Part shown: positions 1-8,042 of the stretch, one piece after another
Numbering within the stretch: the stretch's first letter is position 1
Layout: every line of letters begins with the position of its first letter
NCBI GenBank assembly: GCA_048267165.1
Contig: JBLWYD010000001.1
Span: 124,001 to 188,000 of the forward strand
Length of the DNA: 64,000 nt
Direction of reading: 5' to 3'
Source of the DNA: PGYR01 sp048267165
Lineage (GTDB): Bacteria > Bacteroidota > Ignavibacteria > Kapaibacteriales > UBA2268
Made by a program: the position numbers and the translations under genes
Notes under the pieces: generated by a model
What the model was told of the DNA's origin: nothing
Seen by the model: only the letters and a program-made list of their open reading frames with translations
Database searches by the model: none

Positions 1-1
1 A

Positions 2-1684
2 GATACACAGACAAATGCCTCAAACTCCGTTGCTATGGGGTATAATACAATCACAGGTAATAATGCCTCTAACTCCGTTGCTATGGGGTCTCAAACAAGC
101 ACTGGTGAACTTGCCATTAACTCCGTTGCTTTGGGGGATAGAACAAGCACTGGGTATGGTGCCGAAAACTCCATCGCTATGGGGAAACAAACAATTACCG
201 GAAGAAATGCCACTAACTCCGTTGCAATGGGTGCTGGAACAATTACCGGAAGAAATGCCACTAACTCCGTCGCAATGGGGTTTCAAACAGGCACTGGAAT
301 TGGTGCCGAAAACTCCGTAGCTATGGGGGATAATACTATAGCTGATGAAACTAATTCAGTAGCAATGGGTGAATACAATGACAATTCCGTTACAGGAGAG
401 TTGCTGACTATTGGTAATGGATCAACTGGCTTTGGTGGCTCACGCTCAAACGCCTTCGAAGTTTACAAAAATGGTGAAGTGGTTGTTCCAGCATTAGGTA
501 ACACTACTAGTACCCAAAACCTACAAGTAAATGACGATGGTAAACTAGTAGCTGGTGGCGGTAGTGCATTCACCTCTGCTGGTGGACAAACTACTATAAA
601 TAATTTGACTGACGATTTTATTGTTGGTGAAGCAACTTTAGATTATGGGGCTGGAACAGAAACAAAAATGTTCTTTGATGAAGACAAAGGAGCTTTTAGA
701 ACAGGGACGATTGCATCTGATAATTGGGATAACGTTAACGTTGGAAGTCACTCTTTTGCTACTGGTTTTGAAACAAAAGCAAGTGGTGAAACTTCAACCG
801 CTATGGGTTATAATACAGAGGCTACTGATGAAAATACCATAGCCATAGGGTACGGAGCATCAGCATCCAATTCCTTAGCCATTGCTTTGGGATACTATAC
901 AATAGCAAGTGGTAATACTTCAACAGCAATGGGTAGTGAAGCAGAAGCAAGTGGAGAAAAATCCACAGCAATGGGCGATAGAACATTAGCTAGTAATGAA
1001 GCTTCAACGGCTATGGGTTCTGAAACAGAAGCAAGTGGTGATAAATCCACGGCGATGGGTAATGGTACAATAGCAAGTGGTAATACTTCAACAGCAATGG
1101 GTTATTTTACAAAAGCAAGTGGCGAAGCTTCCACAGCTATGGGCTCTGATACAGAAGCAAGTGGAAAAAGTTCAACTACTATGGGTGTCGGAACTACCGC
1201 CGAATCTTATGCTGAAACAGTTATAGGAACTTATAATACTGATTACACACCTGATAATGCATTATCTTTTGATGCAGATGATAGAGCTTTCGTTATTGGA
1301 AATGGTGTTTTTGGAGCTCTTTCAGATGCACTTATAGTTTATAAGAACGGTGATTTAGTTGTTCCAGCATTAGGTAACACTACTAGTACCCAAAACCTAC
1401 AAGTAAATGACGATGGTAAACTAGTAGCGGGTGGTATAACTAATTTACAAAGTGCAACAAGCGTTAACTCAGATGCAAATGTTATATTTATTAATAGTAC
1501 AACTACTATAGACTTGGATACTGATATGAGTACAAACCATATTGCCGGTTCTATTGTCCATATTATTGCAACTGGTACTGCTACTATAACAACTACTAAT
1601 GCAGGAAGAGGGAATGTAACCACTGTCCAAGTAGTCACTCTAGCTTATGATGGCTCAGACTGGTTTGTAGTATCATCTAAATAG
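2..1684 (+). CDS. YadA-type head-repeat protein, 5' truncated by the window edge
   Basis: The reading frame is open from base 2, and codons before the first ATG (35) already encode the repeat (NASNSVAMG), so the N-terminus lies outside the window. Two blocks of about 14-residue repeats with the core NSVAMG/TSTAMG and TG/SG turns fill roughly residues 1-130 and 235-400 counted from base 35. This is the pattern of trimeric autotransporter head (Hep_Hag/YadA head) beta-rolls. Between and after the blocks are two copies of a linker containing LVVPALGNTTSTQNLQV. The C-terminus (ending YDGSDWFVVSSK) has neither a YadA membrane anchor nor a T9SS sorting domain. It may be a secreted or fibre-like surface protein; how it is exported or anchored is unknown. 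A strong terminator follows. Confidence 0.8.
   Translation, partial: DTQTNASNSVAMGYNTITGNNASNSVAMGSQTSTGELAINSVALGDRTSTGYGAENSIAMGKQTITGRNATNSVAMGAGTITGRNATNSVAMGFQTGTGIGAENSVAMGDNTIADETNSVAMGEYNDNSVTGELLTIGNGSTGFGGSRSNAFEVYKNGEVVVPALGNTTSTQNLQVNDDGKLVAGGGSAFTSAGGQTTINNLTDDFIVGEATLDYGAGTETKMFFDEDKGAFRTGTIASDNWDNVNVGSHSFATGFETKASGETSTAMGYNTEATDENTIAIGYGASASNSLAIALGYYTIASGNTSTAMGSEAEASGEKSTAMGDRTLASNEASTAMGSETEASGDKSTAMGNGTIASGNTSTAMGYFTKASGEASTAMGSDTEASGKSSTTMGVGTTAESYAETVIGTYNTDYTPDNALSFDADDRAFVIGNGVFGALSDALIVYKNGDLVVPALGNTTSTQNLQVNDDGKLVAGGITNLQSATSVNSDANVIFINSTTTIDLDTDMSTNHIAGSIVHIIATGTATITTTNAGRGNVTTVQVVTLAYDGSDWFVVSSK
482..552 (+). repeat. 71-bp exact direct repeat, copy 1
   Basis: This segment is identical over 71 bp to 1358-1428 (offset 876 bp, exactly 292 codons). 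It encodes the linker VVPALGNTTSTQNLQVNDDG and following residues of the head-repeat protein. The flanking head repeats have diverged much more. Confidence 0.9.
1358..1428 (+). repeat. 71-bp exact direct repeat, copy 2
   Basis: Second copy of the linker repeat at 482-552, in the same frame of the same gene. It follows the second block of head repeats just as copy 1 follows the first, so the gene looks like a duplicated head-plus-linker module. Confidence 0.9.
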
Positions 1685-1713
1685 CTATTCGCTAAGATTA
1701 ACTTAAAAATATC

Positions 1714-1745
1714 AATCCCTGCACTAGTAGTGTGGGGATTTTTTT
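1714..1745 (+). terminator. Rho-independent terminator after the head-repeat gene
   Basis: A 12-bp stem (AATCCCTGCACT pairing with AGTGTGGGGATT, with G-T pairs) and a 3-nt loop are followed by a T-run, 30 bp after the stop codon. Confidence 0.85.
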
Positions 1746-1785
1746 GTTATATTATATCTTGAATTAATAATAATATTGCAAATAT

Positions 1786-2283
1786 ATGAGCAGTTTCAAG
1801 CTAAGACCAAGATTCAGAAAAGTATGCTCAGGCACTATAGATGAGCACACAACTCATTTCAAAGAACTATTAGCAACGGAAGGCGATATAGCCGGTTCGG
1901 TAGCCAATGCTTTCATTAAGCTACGTATAGCGACAAAAGACAACCACTACTGGTCGCCAGAGCTATCGTTAATGTTAGAGCCACACGAAAAAGGAACGCT
2001 TATACGCGGGCTATATAGCCCCAAATCGAGCGTTTGGACTATGTTCGCTTTTGCCTATGGTACTATTGCTATTCTTCTGGCTGGTTTATTAGTTTGGGGT
2101 GGCGTAGTTTGGCAGATGAATGATGACCCGAGTCTGCTTGCTATGGGAGTCCCCTCGTTACTGGGTGCAGGAATTGTAGTATATATGATTGCTCAGTTCG
2201 GTCAGAAGATAGGAGCAGAACAGATGTTCACTCTCCACCACTTTTTCGAAGATGCTATAAAGGAACGAGTGCATATAGAGTGA
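1786..2283 (+). CDS. Hypothetical membrane protein, two TM segments
   Basis: A 165-residue protein I do not recognise. A soluble N-terminal half (residues 1-85, basic start KLRPRFRK) is followed by two hydrophobic segments at about 85-108 and 116-136, then a short charged tail. The N-terminal part contains an ELSLMLEPHEKGTLIRGLY stretch that could be a small beta-sheet domain. The gene lies alone between a terminator upstream and a 149-bp gap with small palindromes downstream. The ATG at 1786 has no clear Shine-Dalgarno site. Confidence 0.7.
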   Translation: MSSFKLRPRFRKVCSGTIDEHTTHFKELLATEGDIAGSVANAFIKLRIATKDNHYWSPELSLMLEPHEKGTLIRGLYSPKSSVWTMFAFAYGTIAILLAGLLVWGGVVWQMNDDPSLLAMGVPSLLGAGIVVYMIAQFGQKIGAEQMFTLHHFFEDAIKERVHIE

Positions 2284-2287
2284 TATT

Positions 2288-2303
2288 GAATGATATATCA
2301 TTC
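2288..2303. repeat. 16-bp perfect palindrome
   Basis: GAATGATATATCATTC is a perfect palindrome 5 bp after the stop codon of the upstream membrane protein. A second weaker hairpin (GAATGA/TCATTC) lies at 2329-2348. Neither has a T-run, so they may be an operator or a transcript-end structure. Confidence 0.4.
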
Positions 2304-2432
2304 GTTAGAGCGTTATATCGCAGTTAATGAATGATTTTTCGGTCATTCTTATATATTTCTTATCCCTTCTGAAACTATTAGTGGGGAATAAATGTACATT
2401 ATTCTATCCATCAATTTTAAGACGAAATTAGT

Positions 2433-3614
2433 ATGAGAATAATAATATTGGCACTTGCCTTAATTAGCTACGCAACTTACGGGCAAGAAAGATTTATAGT
2501 AGTGCATAGTCCATTCGAGCAAACTGCTGATACAATTCCATTTATTGAGATTGATGCCACTATAGAAAGGGACAAGACTGATTATTATATTGGCAACTAT
2601 AATAATGAAGTTATTGAATTGCCACAAGTACCAGCCACTGAAGGATTATACGAGAAAAGTCATTTTACTAGAAGAAAAAAAGCATCAGATGTATATGACA
2701 TCAATAACTACCCTATTAGAACAAGTGTAAAACTGTTCTCTATGTACGAAGGTAAACTATACTATATTTGCTCAGGAAGCTTAGTAGGTGATAACTTTGT
2801 ATTAACAGCCGCTCATTGCGTTTCGGAAATAGATGAAAACTTTCTTAAAGGTGATTCTATATTTGTTGCTCCAGTATTTAATAATGGAGATTATAGCAAT
2901 AAATTCGAGCCGAGTTATGTGAATAAAATATTCTTCCTAAAAGACTGGAGACTAGGGGATACTGATTTAGCTCTTTTACAATTAGAAAAGAACATTGGCA
3001 AATCAACTGGATGGTTGAGTATCGGATTTGATAGGGTCGATAGCTCATTTCAAGATGGCATATTCTTTAAGTTTAGTTACCCAGGGACTAAAGGGTATGA
3101 TAGTACAGAGAATTATAACGGAAGTGACTTATACTTTTATTACGGATTGAGTGATGATGTTTCGACTTATAATTATGGTGCAAAGGGAACTTATGGTATT
3201 CTTGGAGAAAGTGGAAGCTCATTAATAAAGATAAAGAACAAACTAGAATATACGACCTACGGAGCATTGTCCTTTGCAGCACACCTTCGTCATTCTAGAA
3301 TGGATAATGAGATATTTTATACTTTCAAGAGTATTTTGGAAGATGACTTTATAACGGATGTTGCTGATATTAGTACACCAAATGGTTATTCAATTTATCC
3401 AAACCCATCTTCTAATTCGATTCGTATCAACTCACAACAGCTGTACGCACAAGGAATAGCTACGCTTATCGATAGCCAAGGCAGAGAATTAAACAAAATT
3501 TCTAATTTCAACTCAAATGATGATATTGATATATCATACCTTTCTACTGGCTTGTATTATCTTAGAATAGAAAATGGAAATAGAACACAAATATTGAATT
3601 TTATAAAGCACTAA
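2433..3614 (+). CDS. Secreted trypsin-like serine protease with T9SS sorting domain
   Basis: A signal peptide (MRIIILALALISYATYGQ) precedes an S1/V8-type protease domain at about residues 85-300. The catalytic triad is readable: His128 in LTAAHC, Asp178 in TDLALLQL and Ser260 in GESGSS, which replaces the usual GDSGGP. The last ~75 residues form a type A T9SS C-terminal domain beginning YSIYPNPSS and ending in TGLYYLRIENGNRTQILNF. The product is expected to cross the outer membrane through T9SS and be attached or released. The methyltransferase gene starts one base after the stop codon, so the two are probably co-transcribed although no functional link is evident. Confidence 0.88.
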   Translation: MRIIILALALISYATYGQERFIVVHSPFEQTADTIPFIEIDATIERDKTDYYIGNYNNEVIELPQVPATEGLYEKSHFTRRKKASDVYDINNYPIRTSVKLFSMYEGKLYYICSGSLVGDNFVLTAAHCVSEIDENFLKGDSIFVAPVFNNGDYSNKFEPSYVNKIFFLKDWRLGDTDLALLQLEKNIGKSTGWLSIGFDRVDSSFQDGIFFKFSYPGTKGYDSTENYNGSDLYFYYGLSDDVSTYNYGAKGTYGILGESGSSLIKIKNKLEYTTYGALSFAAHLRHSRMDNEIFYTFKSILEDDFITDVADISTPNGYSIYPNPSSNSIRINSQQLYAQGIATLIDSQGRELNKISNFNSNDDIDISYLSTGLYYLRIENGNRTQILNFIKH

Positions 3615-3615
3615 C

Positions 3616-4446
3616 ATGAACCCAAACAAAGACTACATAGAGCTGAACCGCAAATCTTGGAATAATATCGTAGATACCCACGTCAATTCTGAAATGTATG
3701 ATATGAAAGGTTTTTTATCGGGTAGTACATCATTAAATTCCATAGAGCTTGAAATGCTAGGAGAAATAAAAGGCAAAAAGGTACTTCATTTGCAATGTCA
3801 TTTTGGTCAAGATACATTGTCACTTGCTAGGATGGGTGCTGATCTAACTGGCGTTGACTTATCGGATGTTGCAATCGATAAAGCTAATCGATTAACTAAA
3901 GAGCTAGGGGTAAATGCTAAGTTTATATGTTGTGACATATATGATTTACCCAATCATTTGGATGAGAAGTTTGACATTGTCTTCACTAGCTATGGTACTA
4001 TCGGCTGGTTTCCTGACTTAGATAAATGGGCAAAACTAATTTCGCAGTACTTAAAGCCAAATGGTAGATTTATATTTGTAGAATTTCATCCTTTTGTGTG
4101 GATGTACGACAATGATTTTACTAAGTTCGAATATAGTTATTTCAAGAAGGAACCAATAGTAGAGACTGAAAAAGGAACTTATGCTGACCGAGATGCTGAT
4201 TTAGAACAAACAACTGTGGGGTGGAATCACAGTATAAGTGAGGTTGTGAACTGCTTGATTAAACACGGTATCCAGATTAAGTCACTTGATGAATTTGATT
4301 ATTCACCTTATAATTGCTTCAAAAACATGATAGAATTCGAGCCAAAGAAATATAGAATAAAAACCTTTGAAGATAAACTTCCTTTGGTCTATGCTATTGA
4401 GGGAGAGAAAGAGAACAACACTAATAAAGGTTCACAAGGGCTATAA
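3616..4446 (+). CDS. Class I SAM-dependent methyltransferase
   Basis: A 276-residue Rossmann-fold methyltransferase. Motif I is KKVLHLQCHFGQDTLSLARMGA with the acidic loop GVDLSDVAIDKA (about residues 53-93). A motif II-like segment is FDIVFTSYGTIGWFPDL, followed by LKPNGRFIFVEFHP. The glycine-rich loop is the HFGQ variant common in a Bacteroidota/Firmicutes methyltransferase subfamily of unknown substrate. It starts one base after the protease stop and ends at a terminator shared with the convergent helicase gene. Confidence 0.85.
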   Translation: MNPNKDYIELNRKSWNNIVDTHVNSEMYDMKGFLSGSTSLNSIELEMLGEIKGKKVLHLQCHFGQDTLSLARMGADLTGVDLSDVAIDKANRLTKELGVNAKFICCDIYDLPNHLDEKFDIVFTSYGTIGWFPDLDKWAKLISQYLKPNGRFIFVEFHPFVWMYDNDFTKFEYSYFKKEPIVETEKGTYADRDADLEQTTVGWNHSISEVVNCLIKHGIQIKSLDEFDYSPYNCFKNMIEFEPKKYRIKTFEDKLPLVYAIEGEKENNTNKGSQGL

Positions 4447-4452
4447 AAAAGA

Positions 4453-4479
4453 AAAACCCAATCGAAGTGATTGGGTTTT
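4453..4479. terminator. Bidirectional terminator between convergent genes
   Basis: An 11-bp perfect stem (AAAACCCAATC/GATTGGGTTTT) with a 5-nt loop, A-rich on the left and T-rich on the right. It serves the methyltransferase on the plus strand and the helicase on the minus strand. Confidence 0.85.
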
Positions 4480-4488
4480 GATGTATTA

Positions 4489-5982
4489 TTATCGTTTTCT
4501 ACGAGTGTGAGCACTTTTACCGCCGCCACTGCCGCCGCCGCCTTTCTTTGCGAATTTACCGAATGGCTTTTTACCACCGCCGCCGCCGCTTCCGCCGCTA
4601 CGTCTTCTACCACCACGACTTCCGCCGCCGCCTTTACCGCCACCAGAGAATCCTCTAGATTCAGTATCGTTAAGATCTTTATCGCTATCAGACTTTATTT
4701 TATCTAATTCTATAACTAGTAGTTTTTCAACAAGTTCTTCTTTAGAAAGTCTGAAGAAAATATCGGTAGCTTTTTGGTTAAGCTTTTTAGAAACTTTACC
4801 AGCCGTGCCTTTATTAAGCACTTTCATACACCAATCTTCCACTCTAATTTCAGCTATATCATTAGCATTAGGAATAAATGAACGATCGAATTCAATACCT
4901 AGTTGAGATTCCAATTTATGTATCCTATGTTTTTCTCTTCCACTTACGAAAGCGAGTGATATACCTTTTTTACCAGCTCTTGCTGTACGACCTGCACGGT
5001 GAGTATAGTACGAATTATCGTCTGGTAAAGAGTGATGTATCACGTGAGATAAATCGTTTACGTCTATACCCCTAGCCGCCACATCAGTAGCTATAAGTAC
5101 ATGTAACTCATGTTTTTTGAATCTACGCATAACTCTATCACGCTGCGCTTGCGAAAGATCACCGTGAAGCGAGTCTGCTTTGTAGTTTTGTCTTAGCAAT
5201 AGTTCTGCTAATTCTTGTGTTTCGTGTTTTGTTCTACAGAACACAACCCCACGCATATCGGGGCTAATATCTAGTATTCTAGATAGTGCTTCAGCTTTAT
5301 CAGAAGCCTTTACTAGTATGTATTGGTGCTCTATATCTACGTTAACTTGGTCTTTAGAGTTAATCCTAACTTCAGTAGGATTATCCATATATTTGTTAAC
5401 TATTTTCTTAATCTCCTTAGGCATAGTCGCAGAGAATAGCCACGTAAGCTTATCTTTGGGAGTATAACTAAGAATCAAATCCAAATCTTCTTTGAAGCCC
5501 ATATTTAGCATTTCATCCGCCTCGTCAAGGACAAGGAAACGAACGCTTTCTAAATTTACGGCTCTACGTTTGATAAGGTCTAATAACCGGCCCGGAGTAG
5601 CTATAATAGCGTGTTGTGGTTTCTTAAGGGCTCTCATCTGATTAGTGATAGGAGCTCCACCATACACTGCTAATACATTTAGCTTTTCCTGATATTTGCT
5701 ATAAATATCCAACTGCTCGGCTATTTGCTGACCTAACTCACGAGTAGGTGCTAATATTAGCGCTTGAGTTGCTTTCATAGCGGGGTCAATTCGCTCCAAT
5801 AGTGGTAATCCAAAAGCAGCAGTTTTACCTGTTCCTGTTTGTGCTAATCCGATGAAATCTTTGTCATCTTTTATTAGTTTAGGGATTGCTTGTATTTGGA
5901 TGTCTGTGGGAGTATCGAACCCGAGTTCATTGATGGCTTTCAGTAAATTTTCTGAAATACCTAGTTGCTTGAAATTTGTCAA
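4489..5982 (-). CDS. DEAD-box ATP-dependent RNA helicase with glycine-rich tail
   Basis: A 497-residue DEAD-box helicase. The Q motif lies in GFDTPTDIQIQAIP. Walker A is AQTGTGKT (47-54), followed by PTREL, TPGR, DEAD (153-156), SAT (184-186), ARGID (303-307) and HRAGRTARAG (328-337). A short accessory domain (about 370-430) resembles the CshA/DeaD C-terminal region. The tail (about 445-497) is Gly/Arg/Lys-rich and ends HTRRKR, which suggests RNA binding. The tail DNA is built of ccg/ccgcc runs, far richer in GC than the surrounding sequence. Probably acts in mRNA decay or ribosome assembly; the exact role cannot be read from sequence. Confidence 0.93.
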   Translation of the reverse strand: MTNFKQLGISENLLKAINELGFDTPTDIQIQAIPKLIKDDKDFIGLAQTGTGKTAAFGLPLLERIDPAMKATQALILAPTRELGQQIAEQLDIYSKYQEKLNVLAVYGGAPITNQMRALKKPQHAIIATPGRLLDLIKRRAVNLESVRFLVLDEADEMLNMGFKEDLDLILSYTPKDKLTWLFSATMPKEIKKIVNKYMDNPTEVRINSKDQVNVDIEHQYILVKASDKAEALSRILDISPDMRGVVFCRTKHETQELAELLLRQNYKADSLHGDLSQAQRDRVMRRFKKHELHVLIATDVAARGIDVNDLSHVIHHSLPDDNSYYTHRAGRTARAGKKGISLAFVSGREKHRIHKLESQLGIEFDRSFIPNANDIAEIRVEDWCMKVLNKGTAGKVSKKLNQKATDIFFRLSKEELVEKLLVIELDKIKSDSDKDLNDTESRGFSGGGKGGGGSRGGRRRSGGSGGGGGKKPFGKFAKKGGGGSGGGKSAHTRRKR

Positions 5983-6119
5983 AAAAGTACACTATGTAAA
6001 AATATTAAAAACAAAACTAAGAATAATTAGGCTATTATGCTAATTAATAGTCTTTTATGGAGTTTATTGGGTTGTTAACAGTACCTTCCATTTATGTGGG
6101 AATCAACTTAAATATAACC

Positions 6120-6183
6120 TATTGACTGAATTAATATCTATTGCGTCAGCTTATTGACTCTTTTTATACTAATACAGTCATTA
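6120..6183. repeat. Two tandem 32-bp palindromic units, 3' side of the ATPase gene
   Basis: Units 6120-6151 and 6152-6183 each start TATTGAC and place GTCA 4 nt from the end. Each is an imperfect inverted repeat of 11-bp half-sites related to TGACTGAATTA or TGACGCAATTA around a 4-nt centre, plus a 6-nt linker. They match the three units at 7392-7487. The array ends 9 bp beyond the stop codon of the DUF4143 ATPase gene. Confidence 0.8.
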
Positions 6184-6191
6184 GATTAATC

Positions 6192-7343
6192 TTATTCTGT
6201 TATCCAATCATAGTAATTGTCTTGATTAATAGCTTGGAAAGTCGCATTATCATAGTTTGTCTTCCATAGCGGCGGTACTTTAACTTTCTTATTAGCACCC
6301 CATTTTATCTCATAACCATCTAATCGGCCTTCAGTTTCCTCTACTAAGTCTATTTCCTGTCCGTCATAAGTACGCCAAAAATATCTATTTACTATTTTTC
6401 CATCATATGTCTGTTGCTTTAACCTTTCGCTAATAAGATAATTTTCCCAAAGTTGCCCCATATCGTTACGAAGGTGAATAGGGTTCATATTAGCAATTAG
6501 TATATTCCGCAAACCATTGTCGTAGAAATACCACTTACTACTTTTCGTTACTTCTTTACGTAGGTTCTTACTGAAACCACTCAATTGATGGATTACAAAT
6601 ACTTTTGAGAGTAAATCCAAATATCTTTCTACTGTGTTTTTACTCATTCCTAGCTGCCTACCTAATTCTTGATAAGAAACTTCATTACCTACTTGGAATG
6701 CAATTAACCGTAGTAAATTGAATATCTTACTCGAATTTCTAATCTTATCTAATGTAAGTATATCCTTTAGTAGATATGAATTTAGTATCTCATTCAAATA
6801 ATCGACTTTGTCTTCTTTACTGTTTAGATGCATCAGCTCTGGGTAATTACCGTATATTAATCTCTTATCAAGATTATCTTTATACTGACTTGGACCTTCA
6901 ATTGCCCTATATTCTTTTTCACTAATCGGATATAAATAAAAGGTTTTCTTTCTGCCAGTAAGTGGTTCACCTGTTACATTAGCTATATCGAAAGCAGAAG
7001 AACCTGTGACTATAATTTTTAGTCCTGGAATACCGTCAATCATTAACTTTAGTATCCGCCCAATATCCTCTATGTGCTGAGCTTCATCTATGATCAAGAG
7101 CCGTTTACCACCGAGTAAATTCTCGTAGTTCTGAATACTTCTTCGGTTGAGTAACTCGTGAGTAGTTACATCTTCTCCATTGAGGAAAACACTCGGTTCA
7201 TCTATTGATTTCAACAATCTATTGAGTAGTACAGTTTTCCCAATACGTCTTGGGCCTAATAGTACAATAACTTTATTAGGTACTAAGCTCTTTATTAGCT
7301 TTGTTTCTATACTCCTAGATAATATTTCAGTTGTAGTATTCAT
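6192..7343 (-). CDS. AAA-type ATPase with DUF4143 domain
   Basis: A 383-residue ATPase of the widespread ATP-binding/DUF4143 family. Walker A is GPRRIGKT (30-37) and Walker B is LLIIDEAQ (82-89), followed by TGSSAFDI (sensor 1) and GRKKTFYLYPIS. The middle holds a winged-helix-like segment (SYQELGRQLGMSKNTVERYLDLL). The C-terminus has QEIDLVEE followed by YEIKWG, a PD-(D/E)XK-like nuclease signature typical of DUF4143. The cellular role of the family is unsettled. The gene is alone and is bracketed by arrays of 32-bp palindromic units, which suggests it belongs to a discrete cassette. Confidence 0.88.
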   Translation of the reverse strand: MNTTTEILSRSIETKLIKSLVPNKVIVLLGPRRIGKTVLLNRLLKSIDEPSVFLNGEDVTTHELLNRRSIQNYENLLGGKRLLIIDEAQHIEDIGRILKLMIDGIPGLKIIVTGSSAFDIANVTGEPLTGRKKTFYLYPISEKEYRAIEGPSQYKDNLDKRLIYGNYPELMHLNSKEDKVDYLNEILNSYLLKDILTLDKIRNSSKIFNLLRLIAFQVGNEVSYQELGRQLGMSKNTVERYLDLLSKVFVIHQLSGFSKNLRKEVTKSSKWYFYDNGLRNILIANMNPIHLRNDMGQLWENYLISERLKQQTYDGKIVNRYFWRTYDGQEIDLVEETEGRLDGYEIKWGANKKVKVPPLWKTNYDNATFQAINQDNYYDWITE

Positions 7344-7391
7344 AGTTCAAATTTATGAAATTAATTTACAATAACAATGAAATAATTACTC

Positions 7392-7487
7392 TATTGACTG
7401 AATTAGTGTTAATTCAGTCATCATATTGACGCAATTAATGTTAATTCAGTCATCGTATTGACGCTATTTGCATTAATTCAGTCACTA
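7392..7487. repeat. Three tandem 32-bp palindromic units, 5' side of the ATPase gene
   Basis: Units 7392-7423, 7424-7455 and 7456-7487 follow without spacers. Unit 1 contains a perfect inverted repeat TGACTGAATTA-gtgt-TAATTCAGTCA (7395-7420). In units 2 and 3 the left half-site is the TGACGC variant while the right half is unchanged. The array lies 48 bp upstream of the ATPase start codon. The outer ends of this array and the one at 6120 form inverted repeats (TGACTGAATTAAT) next to TA dinucleotides. Confidence 0.85.
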
Positions 7488-7598
7488 TACTGGTGTCGCT
7501 ATCTAATTTTATTGTTAATTGAGGTATTATCCAATAATATAGCTAATTTGTTCGTGTATGTGATACCATAATATCAATTATAATAGAATTCTATAGTT

Positions 7599-7943
7599 TT
7601 GAAAAGAATAACATCATATATTTATAAGAAAAATAAAAGCCGGTCATTGTTTATGATTGCGCTGATGTTGTTCGTTTCTACTTCTACTTTCCCATACTTT
7701 GGTGATATGTTGGCAAGGGCAAACATATCAATAAATGAAATAAACGAAGAAGAGAACGAAACTCATAATACTAACTCAAAAAATAAGGTAGGTGCATATT
7801 ACTCGATAAATGAACTCCATAAGTTCTTATCTGACTATAGCACTAATTTATCTTCTATTACATACAGTCTAAAGCAATACGCAGACTATATACCTGAAGT
7901 ATGTACACCACCTCCCGAATATACACAGCTACAATCAGCATAA
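7599..7943 (+). CDS. Small hypothetical protein with one N-terminal TM segment
   Basis: 114 residues from a TTG start at 7599; an ATG at 7653 is an alternative. A basic N-terminus (KRITSYIYKKNKSRS) precedes one hydrophobic segment (about residues 17-35), then an acidic Asn/Glu-rich region and a C-terminus with PPPEYTQLQ. I recognise no family. It lies 99 bp upstream of the SulP transporter gene in the same direction and could share its transcript. Confidence 0.5.
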   Translation: MKRITSYIYKKNKSRSLFMIALMLFVSTSTFPYFGDMLARANISINEINEEENETHNTNSKNKVGAYYSINELHKFLSDYSTNLSSITYSLKQYADYIPEVCTPPPEYTQLQSA

Positions 7944-8014
7944 TATAAAGTAATGATTTTGTTAATAAACACGAGCAGCTTGTCGATTAGGCCGTATCGT
8001 TATATTTATCAATA

Positions 8015-8036
8015 TACTTACCCAATCAGGTAAGTA
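8015..8036. promoter_or_regulatory. Hairpin / inverted repeat just upstream of the SulP start
   Basis: TACTTACC-caatca-GGTAAGTA is a perfect 8-bp inverted repeat ending 6 nt before the ATG at 8043 and 18 nt before the ATG at 8055. No T-run follows. Position and symmetry suggest an operator or an RNA structure controlling translation of the transporter. No Shine-Dalgarno site is visible there. Confidence 0.4.
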
Positions 8037-8042
8037 CATAAT

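Noticed and set aside
15..320. Plus-strand and minus-strand reading frames over the head repeats
   Set aside because: They are shadow frames of the short-period repeat in the YadA-type gene.
4389..4707. Alanine-rich frames opposite the helicase tail
   Set aside because: They arise from the ccg repeats encoding the Gly-rich tail and have no start signal or homology features.
7392..7487. Possible CRISPR array
   Set aside because: The 32-bp units follow each other without spacers, are imperfect palindromes, and no cas gene is nearby.
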